A stretch of DNA of 64,000 nucleotides from NCBI GenBank assembly GCA_012840245.1, contig DULR01000034.1, positions 1 to 64,000 on the forward strand, written 5' to 3'. The stretch is from Clostridiaceae bacterium. Lineage in GTDB: Bacteria; Bacillota; Clostridia; DSM-8532. Below the pieces are notes generated by a model. It did no database searches. It had not been told where the DNA came from and saw only the letters and a program-made list of their open reading frames with translations. The position numbers were made by a program, and so were the translations under genes. Of the stretch, positions 54,698-63,784 are shown piece by piece. The stretch's first letter is position 1, and each line of letters opens with the position of its first letter.

Positions 54698-55828
54698 ATG
54701 AAACACATGGAAAAGAAAACATTAAAGGATAAATCGGGTTCAAACAAGAAAAAGCTTATCAGGACCCGGCGTGATATCGCGAGAATCAGAATCATATCCG
54801 TTATTGTTGTTTTATTGGTGATCGCTGCCATCTACTATATCGTGGATTCCGGCAGCTATGTGGCAACTGTTGACGGATACAGGATTTCAAAATCGGAGTA
54901 TATGTTTTTCCTGAAGCAGCAGTTGGCTTCTACCGAAGCAAACGAAGGACTTACGACAGACAAGGAGAAAAAGGATTTCTGGACGACTCCCGTAGACGGG
55001 CAGGATCCGTTTAAAACGGCAAAAAGCAAAGCTCTGGATTTCTCCAAGGAATTCACTATTCAATACATTAAAGCAAGAGAAGCAGGCTTTAAAATTGATG
55101 CCGAGGCAAGAAATCAGGCTGCAACGCTTGTAACTGCCATTAAAGGTCAATTGTCGGAAAGGGTGTTCCGCGAATCGTATGGCATCGGTTCCCGGGAACT
55201 TCAGCGTTTTTATGAGAAGTTAAGTATCATAGAGAAATTCAAGCAGAAGTATCTTGAGAAGGAATATACTCCCAAGGAATTTACTGAGGAGGAAGTAAAA
55301 GCTGAGTATGACAAAGACAGCAAAGTATATGACAAGGTAGATATAAGCTATATAACACTATATAAATTCAATGAGAACGGCGTTTCTCTGACAGATGAAG
55401 AGAAAGCCAAAAAGAAAAAGACCGCAGAGGAAGCATTGGATAAAATCAAGCAGGGTGAGGAATTTGACAAGATCCTTGCAAAATACACTGAGGATAAATC
55501 AGATGATGAGGATAAACCTGTCGGAAAAGCAAAAATATCATACAGCCAGAATTCGATTTATGAATACTATATAGACTGGGATCTTATTGAATGGGCTTTC
55601 GAAAACAAAACCGGAGATATTGATCTCATTGAAACAGATAATTTTATTTATGTTGCTAAGATAGATGACAGGACAACTTTCGATGATGTAAAGGATACAG
55701 TAAAGAAAACCATGCAAAACAGGGACCGCGAGAATTTCTATGACAGTGCGCTGGAAAGCTGGGGCCTGGAATCCCGTTACAATATAATCAAGAATAACCG
55801 CGTATATGACTCGATATCATATAAATAA
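54698..55828 (+). CDS. PrsA/SurA-like extracytoplasmic peptidyl-prolyl isomerase
   Basis: 376 aa from ATG 54698 (ATG 54707 is equally possible). A Lys/Arg-rich start, one membrane anchor (about 30-50), a SurA-N-like helical domain and a parvulin-like region around VDISYITLYKF, AEEALDKIKQGEEFDKILAKYTEDKS (about 212-265). It would help proteins fold outside the membrane. It is anchored without a lipobox cysteine. The gene ends 20 bases before the truncated glycosidase. Confidence 0.82.
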   Translation: MKHMEKKTLKDKSGSNKKKLIRTRRDIARIRIISVIVVLLVIAAIYYIVDSGSYVATVDGYRISKSEYMFFLKQQLASTEANEGLTTDKEKKDFWTTPVDGQDPFKTAKSKALDFSKEFTIQYIKAREAGFKIDAEARNQAATLVTAIKGQLSERVFRESYGIGSRELQRFYEKLSIIEKFKQKYLEKEYTPKEFTEEEVKAEYDKDSKVYDKVDISYITLYKFNENGVSLTDEEKAKKKKTAEEALDKIKQGEEFDKILAKYTEDKSDDEDKPVGKAKISYSQNSIYEYYIDWDLIEWAFENKTGDIDLIETDNFIYVAKIDDRTTFDDVKDTVKKTMQNRDRENFYDSALESWGLESRYNIIKNNRVYDSISYK

Positions 55829-55845
55829 TCAAAAAGTCTGAATAA

Positions 55846-57651
55846 TCCAACGAGAGTAATAATCAGTACAGCGAAAATATCACAGTTGGTTCGTCTCAGA
55901 CGCCGACACCGACACCTACACCCACGATCACACCTACGCCGCCACCGGTAACTCCTCCTCCGGCAGGTAATCGTGGCGCAACCATGCCTTATACAAGATA
56001 TGAATCAGAGGATGGCACATATGGAGGAGGTGCTGTATTAAGAACAGCTCTTGACTTCGATATCACCAAAACTGCATCTGAAGCGTCGAACCAGAGATAT
56101 GTTGCCCTTCCGTCCAACGGTTCTTATGTTCAGTGGACAGTCGGTCAGAATGCCAGAGGTGTTACAATGAGATTCACCATGCCAGATTCAAGCGACGGTA
56201 TGGGACGTAACGGATCTCTTGATGTATTCGTTAACGGAACAAAAGTAAAAACAGTTCAACTGTCATCATACTGGTCGTGGCAATATTTCTACGGCGATCA
56301 TCCGACTGATGTTCCGGGAGGAGAGCCACGCTTCAGATTCGATGAAGTACACTTCCTGCTCGATCAGTCGTTGAAGTCCGGAGATACGATCAGGATACAG
56401 AAAACCAACGGAGACTCGATAGAATATGGTGTAGACTTTATTGAGATCGAGCCTGTTCCCGATCCGATACCAAAGCCGGCAAATGCGTTGTCAGTTGTAG
56501 ATTTTGGTGCTACACCGAATGACAGCACCGATGACCTTCAGGCATTCATGGCCTGTGTAAGTGCTGCTGACGCGCAGGGCAAAGATGTTTACATTCCTGC
56601 AGGAAGATTCGTGCTTGGCGGGATTTGGAGAATAGGCGCTTCCAACATCAAGATCATGGGTGCCGGCATTTGGTACACCGAAGTCCATTTCTCGTCATCC
56701 CAGCCAAGCGGCGGAGGCATATCGGGGGATGATTCCTGTTCAGGCCTGGAATTTTGCCATATGTATCTCAGCTCCATGCTGAGGTCAAGGCATAACCAGC
56801 AGGCGGTCTACAAGTGTTTTATGGATACATTCGGAACCAATTCTTATATACACGACATCTGGCAGGAGCATTTCGAATGCGGTTTCTGGATCGGCGACTA
56901 TGATTCTCCCATAGTTGTAACAGATGGCCTTGTGATCGCAAACAGCCGCATCAGGAACAATCTGGCTGATGGTGTGAACTTCTGTCAGGGGACCAAAAAC
57001 TCCACTGTCATCAACTGCAGCGTAAGAAACAATGGTGATGACGGACTCGCCATCTGGACCGACAATACTTTGGGGGCTCCAATGGGTGTAAACAACTCGT
57101 TCCAGTACAATACCATAGAAAACAACTGGAGAGCCGGCAGCATCGCTATTTTTGGCGGCAGCGGCCATACCGTGCATCACAACTACATCAAAGATGGTTA
57201 CAGGGGTTCGGGTATCAGATTGAACACCGTATTCCCCGGATATCATTTTGAGAACAATACCGGAATACACATCTATGACAACACTATTGTAAACTGCGGT
57301 ACCAGCAAGGACTGCTATGGAGGGGAACGCGGAGCCATCGATCTTGAGGCATCAACTGTGTCAATAAGGAATATCACATTTGAAAATATCGATATTTACA
57401 ATACCCAGAGAGACGCTATACAAATTGGTTATCCTGGAGGATTCAGCGGTATTGTCTTTAAAAATATCCTTATTGATGGCACTGGACTTGATAATATCAC
57501 GACCTCAAGATTCACCATACCGCATGAAGGAAAAGCCATCATGGTTTATACAAACAATGGTTCGGCAACCTTTAACAATCTCGTGATGAGAAATATCGAG
57601 GCTGCAGACCCGTTCCTGGTACAGCAGGGATTCCAGTTAAATTTAAATTAA
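55846..57651 (+). pseudogene. 5'-truncated secreted beta-helix glycosidase (GH87-like)
   Basis: The frame is open from 55846 but has no start codon until ATG 55984, which lies inside the protein and lacks a ribosome site. The first 46 codons encode a Thr/Pro linker typical of secreted modular enzymes. A CBM6/35-like module (about 55984-56450: RYESEDGTYGGG, NGSYVQWTV) and a right-handed beta-helix follow with VVDFGATPNDSTDD, YIPAGRFVLGG and NNGDDGLAIW, the last resembling the Asp-Asp site of GH87 alpha-1,3-glucanases/mycodextranases. Signal peptide and N-terminal modules are missing. It is either a decayed gene or the result of a deletion. Confidence 0.75.
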
Positions 57652-57670
57652 ACGCTAAATGATCGCTTTC

Positions 57671-57702
57671 ACCGCTGAAGGTTACAACCTTCAGCGGTTT
57701 TT
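57671..57702 (+). terminator. Terminator after the beta-helix gene
   Basis: ACCGCTGAAGGTT (57671-57683) pairs perfectly with AACCTTCAGCGGT (57686-57698), followed by TTTT. Confidence 0.92.
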
Positions 57703-58088
57703 CTTTCATTAATGGCGGACTCTTTTTATAATAATTTATCATCATAGAAAATTATGGTATACTAGTGACACGTATCAATGCTGTTTTTTATACTGCATTA
57801 TAAGCCTGATTGGAATTGCCTTATGTCTGCTTGAGGTATAAAGTAAAAATAAAAGTGATAATTAAAAATGAATGGTGCCAATATATTTTGATCCGAGGTG
57901 ACAAAATTAGTGAGGTTCCCAGAACGATAAGCATCCGCCCAGGGAACACTGGGAAAAATGGTATGAGGATTTACTGGGAGAAAGATTTACCTGAATGATC
58001 TCAAATGATCCTGAGTTCGGAGAACAAGGTTTCTGAATTCGTATTATGGTATCCTGGATTTAATATAGAATGTTTTTGGAGAGCAAGT
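57703..58088 (+). other. Intergenic region with promoter, long leader
   Basis: 386 bases. An extended -10 TGGTATACT lies at 57755-57763. The leader to ATG 58089 would be about 320 nt. A 62-codon frame (57810-57998) inside has no ribosome site and no known family, so I do not call it. No riboswitch or terminator is recognised. Confidence 0.45.
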
Positions 58089-58901
58089 ATGAAAATAAGG
58101 TTAACTCCCATTCTGATCATAATTCTTTTAATTGCTTCTTTACCGGTCATCGCATTTGCCGATATCGGTCCAAAACCATCGATTGATATATTTGTTGCCA
58201 ATTATAAAAATGAGCCGTTTTATTTAACAATTGACTGTTCGCCTTATGCTGAGAATCCTGATCCGGAAAAAATGTATAAATACGAGAATACATATTTGTA
58301 TATAGATCCTTTGAATATCAGGGATCTTGAAGAATATGATGATGTCATGTCATATAAGCGCTGTCATTTCGGATTTTATAACAGGCAATGGAGAATTGGC
58401 CTTCCGAAGACGTTCAGAATATATCTTCAGTATGCGTCAGGTGAGATAATAGTATCTAACCCTGTTTCTAATAAGCAATTCGCTGAAACGATCATATTTG
58501 ATGCAGAGACCGGCACAGCAGGGAATATAACTATGCTGAGCCTTGTGTTTTATAAAGTAAATTTTAAAATAATAATTGTGTACATATTGGCAATTCATCT
58601 TACTCTTCTTATCGAAATACTTCTTTCAGTTCCTTTTGGCATCAGGCCTGTAAAAGTGCTTATAATTACTAATTTGATAACGCAGATCTCGTTTTATATC
58701 AGTGCGTTCTACATATACAGATATATCCATGATTACTATATATTTTACTTTTTAATAATGGAAGCTGTTATATGGTTTATCGAATATATCATATATAAAA
58801 GATTTACCAAATCAAAAAAATCAATCGGAGCTTATGTTTTACTGGCCAATTTTATTACAATGATGATAAGCTTTATATTTGCTTTATATCTGGAGTATTA
58901 G
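58089..58901 (+). CDS. Membrane protein with signal peptide, unknown function
   Basis: 270 aa. GGAGAG in front of ATG 58089 and a clear signal peptide (about 1-22, ending near AFA-DIG) set the start. An outer beta-rich domain of about 140 residues begins with DIGPKPSIDIFV, and four or five membrane helices follow (about 155-270). Proteins beginning ADIGPKPS after the signal are found in other Clostridia, as I recall, without assigned function. It runs into the AviRa-like gene 17 bases later. Confidence 0.72.
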   Translation: MKIRLTPILIIILLIASLPVIAFADIGPKPSIDIFVANYKNEPFYLTIDCSPYAENPDPEKMYKYENTYLYIDPLNIRDLEEYDDVMSYKRCHFGFYNRQWRIGLPKTFRIYLQYASGEIIVSNPVSNKQFAETIIFDAETGTAGNITMLSLVFYKVNFKIIIVYILAIHLTLLIEILLSVPFGIRPVKVLIITNLITQISFYISAFYIYRYIHDYYIFYFLIMEAVIWFIEYIIYKRFTKSKKSIGAYVLLANFITMMISFIFALYLEY

Positions 58902-58918
58902 AAAAAGGAGAAATCATA

Positions 58919-59638
58919 TTGGTTTATAAATATTATAAAAATCAGAACTTTGAAGATTTTGCATGCGGAAGAGTGATATATGGCAGGGCCGGATTCACCA
59001 ACTATCCGGTCAAGATAGCTTATGAGGTATTCAACAGAGCTCTCGAATATACAGATAAGAAGGACAATATAACTGTCTATGATCCCTGCTGTGGGGGCGG
59101 ATATCTGTTGACAGTCCTTGGACTTTTGAATCCTGATGAAATATCCAGGATAATTGCTTCTGATGTAAGCACAGAGGCTGTAGCTCTTGCAAAAGAGAAC
59201 TTGTCTTTGCTGTCTGAAGAAGGCTTGATGAAAAGAAAGCAGCAGATCGAAGAAATGCTGGTGAAGTTCAATAAGCAATCTCATAGGGATGCCTTGAAAA
59301 GTGTGGAGGTATTTTATGACATTATTAAGAAGAGAGGACACGATCCCGAAATCACCTGTTTCACAGCCGATGTGCTGGACAGCAGCCAATTTGAAGATCG
59401 TGATTTTTCTGCTGATATATTGATAACTGATGTTCCGTATGGTGATCTTGTTTCCTGGTCTGAAGAAGATGATTCCCTTAACCGCTTTCTGACCAATATA
59501 ATTCCCGTCCTGCATGAGAACAGCATACTTGTGATCAGTACCGATAAGAGTCAAAAAATAAAGAATGAGTGCTTTCATCGGCTGGAGAGATTCTCGATTG
59601 GGAAAAGGCTTATATCAATTTTACAGCTGATTGTTTAG
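58919..59638 (+). CDS. AviRa-like 23S rRNA (guanine) methyltransferase
   Basis: 239 aa, TTG 58919 behind AAAAAGGAG. The sequence follows AviRa of the avilamycin producer along its length: DFACGRVIYGRAGFTNYPV (about 12-30), the SAM motif YDPCCGGGYLLTVLGLLN (about 54-71), IIASDVSTEAVALAKENLSLL (about 77-97) and ILITDVPYGDLVSW (about 170-183). AviRa methylates G2535 of 23S rRNA (E. coli numbering) and gives orthosomycin resistance. Whether this homologue protects or is housekeeping is unknown. Confidence 0.87.
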   Translation: MVYKYYKNQNFEDFACGRVIYGRAGFTNYPVKIAYEVFNRALEYTDKKDNITVYDPCCGGGYLLTVLGLLNPDEISRIIASDVSTEAVALAKENLSLLSEEGLMKRKQQIEEMLVKFNKQSHRDALKSVEVFYDIIKKRGHDPEITCFTADVLDSSQFEDRDFSADILITDVPYGDLVSWSEEDDSLNRFLTNIIPVLHENSILVISTDKSQKIKNECFHRLERFSIGKRLISILQLIV

Positions 59639-59692
59639 GAAATGACAGGAATTCGGGCATGATAAAAAATTAATTTAATCATAAGGTTATGA

Positions 59693-59728
59693 TAAAGGGC
59701 ATACATTTAAGCATGTCCTTTTATTTTT
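59693..59728 (+). terminator. Terminator after the AviRa-like gene
   Basis: AAAGGGCAT (59693-59701) and ATGTCCTTT (59713-59721) pair with one G-T, then TATTTTT. Confidence 0.8.
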
Positions 59729-59756
59729 CTTTTGATTGTTTTACGGAGGAGCTTTT

Positions 59757-60854
59757 ATGTGGCACGAAAGAGATGGCTGTGAGAGGTTTGATGAGCTTAT
59801 ATCGTTCTATCTTCCCGATAGTATAAAGACAGCCGTCAGAGGAATAAAGAGGGAATATTTGATTGAACTCGAGGAGTTGAGGATAAGGGCCGGACAACCA
59901 TTGATGGGAGTGTTTGCAGGATTCGACCGGTATATCGGCAGGGATGGATTTCTGTCAGACAATCCACAGTTTGGGCTTATCGTTTCACCGAAAGAGGTTG
60001 ACAATCTGTTCATGTTGCTTTGTGAGCATTCTGTATATGCTTATCAGGACGATATCAGCAGAGGCTTTATAACTTTAAAGGGAGGACACAGGGCCGGCAT
60101 ATGCGGAACAGTGATTTATGAAGGAAATAACATCAGGGGAATGAAAGATATTTCTTCTGTCAACATACGATTTTCCAGACAGATAAAAGACTGCGCCAGG
60201 GACGTTTTCGGCCATATCGTGCGAAATAAGCAGGACATTTACAATACGTTGATACTGTCACCGCCCCGCTGCGGGAAAACAACGCTTCTTCGCGACCTTT
60301 GCCGGATGGTAAGCAGCGGTACGGGCACAAGCTTCAAAGGGCTCAGAACTGCTGTGATAGATGAAAGATCAGAACTGGCAGCAAGCTACAGAGGTGTTCC
60401 GCAGAATGATCTGGGGCCAAGAACAGATGTATTGGATGGCTGCCGGAAAAGCGAAGGAATAGAGATCATGCTCAGGGGTATGGCCCCACAGGTCATTGTT
60501 GTCGATGAGCTTGGGGCAACACGTGATCCGGATGCCATAAAAATGGCCTGGAATGCGGGAGTAAGGATAATTGCAACTGCCCACGCGTATGGTCTCGATG
60601 ATTTCAAAAGAAGGCTGGGAATCGGTCAATTAGCGGCAAAAGACGGATTTGAGAGAATAATTCTTCTCGGTATGGACAACGGAAAAAGATGGGTAAGGGT
60701 GATGGATGCCTATGGGAATGAGCTTAGTGGTTTGGTTAAAATTGATCGGCTGTCTGATGGTATTCGCGGGTTGTACGGCATTAGGGATGAAGCTGTCGGC
60801 AAGGCTGGCAGAGAGACAGCGTGCCTTATCAAAACTCATGGAGATCCTGCTTAA
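59757..60854 (+). CDS. spoIIIAA: Stage III sporulation protein AA (ATPase)
   Basis: 365 aa, ATG 59757 with GGAGGAG. Secretion-ATPase-like protein: Walker A SPPRCGKTTLLRDLC (about 172-186) and Walker B VIVVDELGATRD (about 246-257). It powers the SpoIIIA-SpoIIQ channel between mother cell and forespore. The C-terminus is longer than usual; its last 49 codons overlap spoIIIAB in another frame. Confidence 0.95.
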   Translation: MWHERDGCERFDELISFYLPDSIKTAVRGIKREYLIELEELRIRAGQPLMGVFAGFDRYIGRDGFLSDNPQFGLIVSPKEVDNLFMLLCEHSVYAYQDDISRGFITLKGGHRAGICGTVIYEGNNIRGMKDISSVNIRFSRQIKDCARDVFGHIVRNKQDIYNTLILSPPRCGKTTLLRDLCRMVSSGTGTSFKGLRTAVIDERSELAASYRGVPQNDLGPRTDVLDGCRKSEGIEIMLRGMAPQVIVVDELGATRDPDAIKMAWNAGVRIIATAHAYGLDDFKRRLGIGQLAAKDGFERIILLGMDNGKRWVRVMDAYGNELSGLVKIDRLSDGIRGLYGIRDEAVGKAGRETACLIKTHGDPA

Positions 60855-61251
60855 CCTGAAAAATCAAATATGCAGCCTGGGAGTACCCCTATATGCCGCA
60901 TTTGAGGAAATCGGCACTGAGGGAACAGGAGGATTATGGTCGGAGATCTTTCTGAGATGCAGTCAGGTTATGAAGGAACAGCGCATGGATGCAGGCTCGG
61001 CATGGAAGAAGGCTATATCTGAGAACAGAGGGCTATTGCCGCTTGAATCATCAGATTGGGATTCTATAGACGATTTTGGAGAGCTATTGGGCAAATCGGA
61101 CAGATATAACCAGGAAGCGGTATTGGACATGGCAAGAGAAAGCATTGCGGTTCTTGAAAAGAAAGCCGAGGAGGCTGTCAGAACAAAAGGCAAGCTATAC
61201 AGGAACCTGGGAGCACTATGCGGAGCGGCAGTTGTGATTCTGTTAATATGA
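60706..61251 (+). CDS. spoIIIAB: Stage III sporulation protein AB
   Basis: 181 aa from ATG 60706; ATG 60712, ATG 60718 and GTG 60727 are alternatives close to the family start at VVWLKLIGCLMVFAGCTALG. N-terminal helix, long helical middle (LNLKNQICSLGVPLYAAFEEI), C-terminal helix. It resembles type II secretion GspF. It overlaps spoIIIAA by up to 149 bases, far more than usual. Confidence 0.92.
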   Translation: MPMGMSLVVWLKLIGCLMVFAGCTALGMKLSARLAERQRALSKLMEILLNLKNQICSLGVPLYAAFEEIGTEGTGGLWSEIFLRCSQVMKEQRMDAGSAWKKAISENRGLLPLESSDWDSIDDFGELLGKSDRYNQEAVLDMARESIAVLEKKAEEAVRTKGKLYRNLGALCGAAVVILLI

Positions 61252-61327
61252 AATGACGTAATAACAACATTCTGTAATGTCAGGCTGTTTGCTGAATGAA
61301 TTATGTTGCCGGAAGGAGAAGAAGCAC

Positions 61328-61352
61328 ACAGAGGAACCGTCCCCCTGTGTTC
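61328..61352. repeat. ACACAG...CTGTGT REP-like palindrome
   Basis: ACACAGAGGAACCGTCCCCC followed by TGTGT: imperfect hairpin ACACAG/CTGTGT with GG/CC next to a central GGAACCGTCC. Related sequences (ACACAGGGGGACGGTTC...) are dispersed in many Firmicutes genomes. It lies in the 118-base gap between spoIIIAB and spoIIIAC, inside the operon. A decayed copy may be at 2754-2780. Confidence 0.55.
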
Positions 61353-61369
61353 TTGGAGAGGATACGGGT

Positions 61370-61564
61370 ATGAATGTGGATTTGATTTTTAAAATAGCGG
61401 CAATCGGTATTTTAGTATCCATTCTGAACATCGTGCTTACTAAATCAGGCAGGGAAGAGATGGCAATGATGACTACACTGGCAGGAGTCGTAGTGGTCCT
61501 GCTGATGGTGGCAAAGGAAATCGTTAACCTGTTTGACACCGTCAAAGCATTATTTGGGTTTTAA
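61370..61564 (+). CDS. spoIIIAC: Stage III sporulation protein AC
   Basis: 64 aa. The frame opens at 61277, but TTGGAGAGG in front of ATG 61370 and the usual length of about 65 aa set the start. Two membrane helices (about 3-22 and 30-52) with the NIVLTKSGREEMA loop. Part of the mother-cell channel, paired with SpoIIIAD. Confidence 0.94.
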   Translation: MNVDLIFKIAAIGILVSILNIVLTKSGREEMAMMTTLAGVVVVLLMVAKEIVNLFDTVKALFGF

Positions 61565-61576
61565 GGGTCAATAAAG

Positions 61577-61966
61577 ATGGAAGCAGAACTTGTCAGGATC
61601 GCCGCAATCGGGATCATAGCCGCTATTTTGGCAGTGATAATATCAGAAAAAAGGCCTGAACTGGGGCTGCTGCTCGGACTTGCTTTCGGCTGCATCGCCC
61701 TGATGATCGCTTTCAGCAAGGCTGGTGCAATAGTCATGGTTCTGGAGGATACGGTGAATAAAGCGGGGATCGACGGACAACTGCTGGTCCCGGTACTCAA
61801 GGTCACCGGCATGGCATATATAACACAGTTTTCCGTTGATGCCTGCAAGGATGTAGGACAAAACTCCATAGCAGGAAAAGTGGAAACAGTAGGGAAAATA
61901 ATGATGCTTGTGGTTTCAGTGCCTATAGCGACATCATTGATAAAAATAATCTCTTCAATAATTTGA
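61577..61966 (+). CDS. spoIIIAD: Stage III sporulation protein AD
   Basis: 129 aa, ATG 61577, weak AAGGG site. Four membrane helices; IRIAAIGIIAAILAVIISEKRPE-like start and the GMAYITQFSVDACKDVGQ block (about 76-93) are typical. 12 bases after spoIIIAC. Confidence 0.94.
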   Translation: MEAELVRIAAIGIIAAILAVIISEKRPELGLLLGLAFGCIALMIAFSKAGAIVMVLEDTVNKAGIDGQLLVPVLKVTGMAYITQFSVDACKDVGQNSIAGKVETVGKIMMLVVSVPIATSLIKIISSII

Positions 61967-62014
61967 GCTGTAAACAATTGCTGATGCACACAAGAGAGAG
62001 GGTGTATATACATA

Positions 62015-63205
62015 ATGGCTTATGACTTCAGGAAAATGATCGTATTCATATCTGTTATCCTGGCTGTGCTTTTCTCTCCTGCGACCGGGTGTCAGGCCTA
62101 TGGAGAAGATGAACCAGGGATAAATACTGAAATTATTGAAGAGAAACTTAAAAGCAGCGAGATCAGATCGATAAGGGAAGCAGTGGACAAAGAGATCAAT
62201 AAGACACCCATCATAAAAGAATATGATTTCAATTCACAGGATATTTTGGAGGGAGCTCTTAAAGGCAGACCTATGGAAAGCCTCAAAGGCCTTCCCAAAA
62301 TACTTGCCGGGGTTCTGGGCAAAGAAATAAAGGCGAATTTGATCCTTATACTTCAGTTGTTTGCCGTGATGCTTCTGGGCGCTGTGATCCGCTCACTGCA
62401 GCCTTTGAACAACGGTATAACCAATGAGGTAGCGAAGCTGGGAGTCAATGGTGTGCTTATAGTCATTTCTGCTGTCAGCTTCGGAAGCGTTGTGGATATA
62501 GCCAGAACTACAATAGAATCAATGCAGTCCATTGCATCACTGGCTATGCCCGCTTTGTTCGCTCTTATGGCAGCCTCAGGCAGGATCGTATCTGTAACTG
62601 CCATACAGCCGCTGATGCTTTTTGGAGTGAACGTAGCGTGCCATCTGTTCAAAATGGTGCTTTTGCCCCTGGCGGTCATGGCTGGCCTGCTTTTTCTGGT
62701 GGACAGTGTTTCTGAACGCTTCAAGGTCAAGACTCTGGCAAATCTTTTAAAGAGCGGTGCCGTATGGATAACAGGGGTTATTACGTTTGTGTTTTCCCTT
62801 ATAGTTTCCATACAGAGAATCGCAAGCTCCTCGGTAGACGCGGTAACTCTGAAAACGACCAAATTTGCCATAGGTACCTTCGTTCCCGTAGCCGGAAAAT
62901 ATATGGCTGATGCCGCCGACACTATACTTATGTGCACGTCGGCTGCAGGCAATATTGCCGGAATTTTGACGGTGACAGGCCTCATCGTAGTATCTGTGAT
63001 ACCATTCATCAAAGTCTTTATTATCATGATCTCGTTCCGGCTGGCAGCTTCCTTTGGTGCTCCCGTATGCGATGAAAATGTCTGTGAAGCGCTGGAAGAA
63101 GCAGCAGGATGTCTTTCGGTGATTCTGGGAATAATGGGGGCGTCACTTTTTACAGTCATTTTACTGGCAGGAGCACTGATGAATGCAGGCGGTGTCCTGA
63201 GATAG
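62015..63205 (+). CDS. spoIIIAE: Stage III sporulation protein AE
   Basis: 396 aa, ATG 62015 with GAGAGGG. Signal-type helix (about 9-28), an outer region, then seven or eight membrane helices (about 105-395). SpoIIIAE is the largest membrane part of the channel and has permease-like character. GNIAGILTVTGLIVVSVIPFIK and the AAGCLSVILGIMGASLF blocks support the family. Confidence 0.94.
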   Translation: MAYDFRKMIVFISVILAVLFSPATGCQAYGEDEPGINTEIIEEKLKSSEIRSIREAVDKEINKTPIIKEYDFNSQDILEGALKGRPMESLKGLPKILAGVLGKEIKANLILILQLFAVMLLGAVIRSLQPLNNGITNEVAKLGVNGVLIVISAVSFGSVVDIARTTIESMQSIASLAMPALFALMAASGRIVSVTAIQPLMLFGVNVACHLFKMVLLPLAVMAGLLFLVDSVSERFKVKTLANLLKSGAVWITGVITFVFSLIVSIQRIASSSVDAVTLKTTKFAIGTFVPVAGKYMADAADTILMCTSAAGNIAGILTVTGLIVVSVIPFIKVFIIMISFRLAASFGAPVCDENVCEALEEAAGCLSVILGIMGASLFTVILLAGALMNAGGVLR

Positions 63206-63214
63206 GGGATCGGT

Positions 63215-63784
63215 ATGGAAGCACTGAGGACATGGGTAATCACGCTGGTTACTATAACGGTACTGTGTTCTATAATAGAAAAGTTCGCCCCTCAGGGGAA
63301 TCTCAATAAATATGTCAGGCTGATCTGCGGGCTTGCCGTGACTGTTGCCATGGCTATGCCTGTCCTGAATCTGGCCAGAAGTGATTTCAGGCTTGATAGT
63401 CTGGCATGGAAGGATTATGTGAAATTATCGGAGGGTGAGTTAAAAAGAAGGATCGAAAAACTGCAGGAAGAGGACTCGAGACAAATGATGGAAATATACA
63501 GACAGTCGCTTATCAATGACATCAGGGGAAGACTAAAAGGAAGTGAAGAGTTTTCTGTTGCTGCAGCCGATGCAGTTTTGTATGAAGACCCTTATGATGA
63601 ACTCTATTGTATGGTGAGGACAATCTATCTGACATTGGAACCGACAGGCATGAACACTTCAAAGGCAATAAGCAGAACGACGATCGACAATATTAAAAAG
63701 CAGCTTTCGGAAGTTTTCGCCATTGATGAGAACCAAATAATCATAGAACTTCGGGGATTTAGTGAGGGTGGTCAGTATGATTAA
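63215..63784 (+). CDS. spoIIIAF: Stage III sporulation protein AF
   Basis: 189 aa, ATG 63215 with GGGGATCGGT. Two N-terminal membrane helices (about 5-23 and 34-53) and a soluble domain facing the intermembrane space that resembles the ring-forming SpoIIIAG/EscJ domain. Its stop overlaps spoIIIAG. Confidence 0.92.
   Translation: MEALRTWVITLVTITVLCSIIEKFAPQGNLNKYVRLICGLAVTVAMAMPVLNLARSDFRLDSLAWKDYVKLSEGELKRRIEKLQEEDSRQMMEIYRQSLINDIRGRLKGSEEFSVAAADAVLYEDPYDELYCMVRTIYLTLEPTGMNTSKAISRTTIDNIKKQLSEVFAIDENQIIIELRGFSEGGQYD

Noticed and set aside
57810-57998. 62-codon frame in the gap before the 58089 gene
   Set aside because: No ribosome site, no family, and an alternative frame over the same DNA looks equally protein-like; evidence too weak to call.
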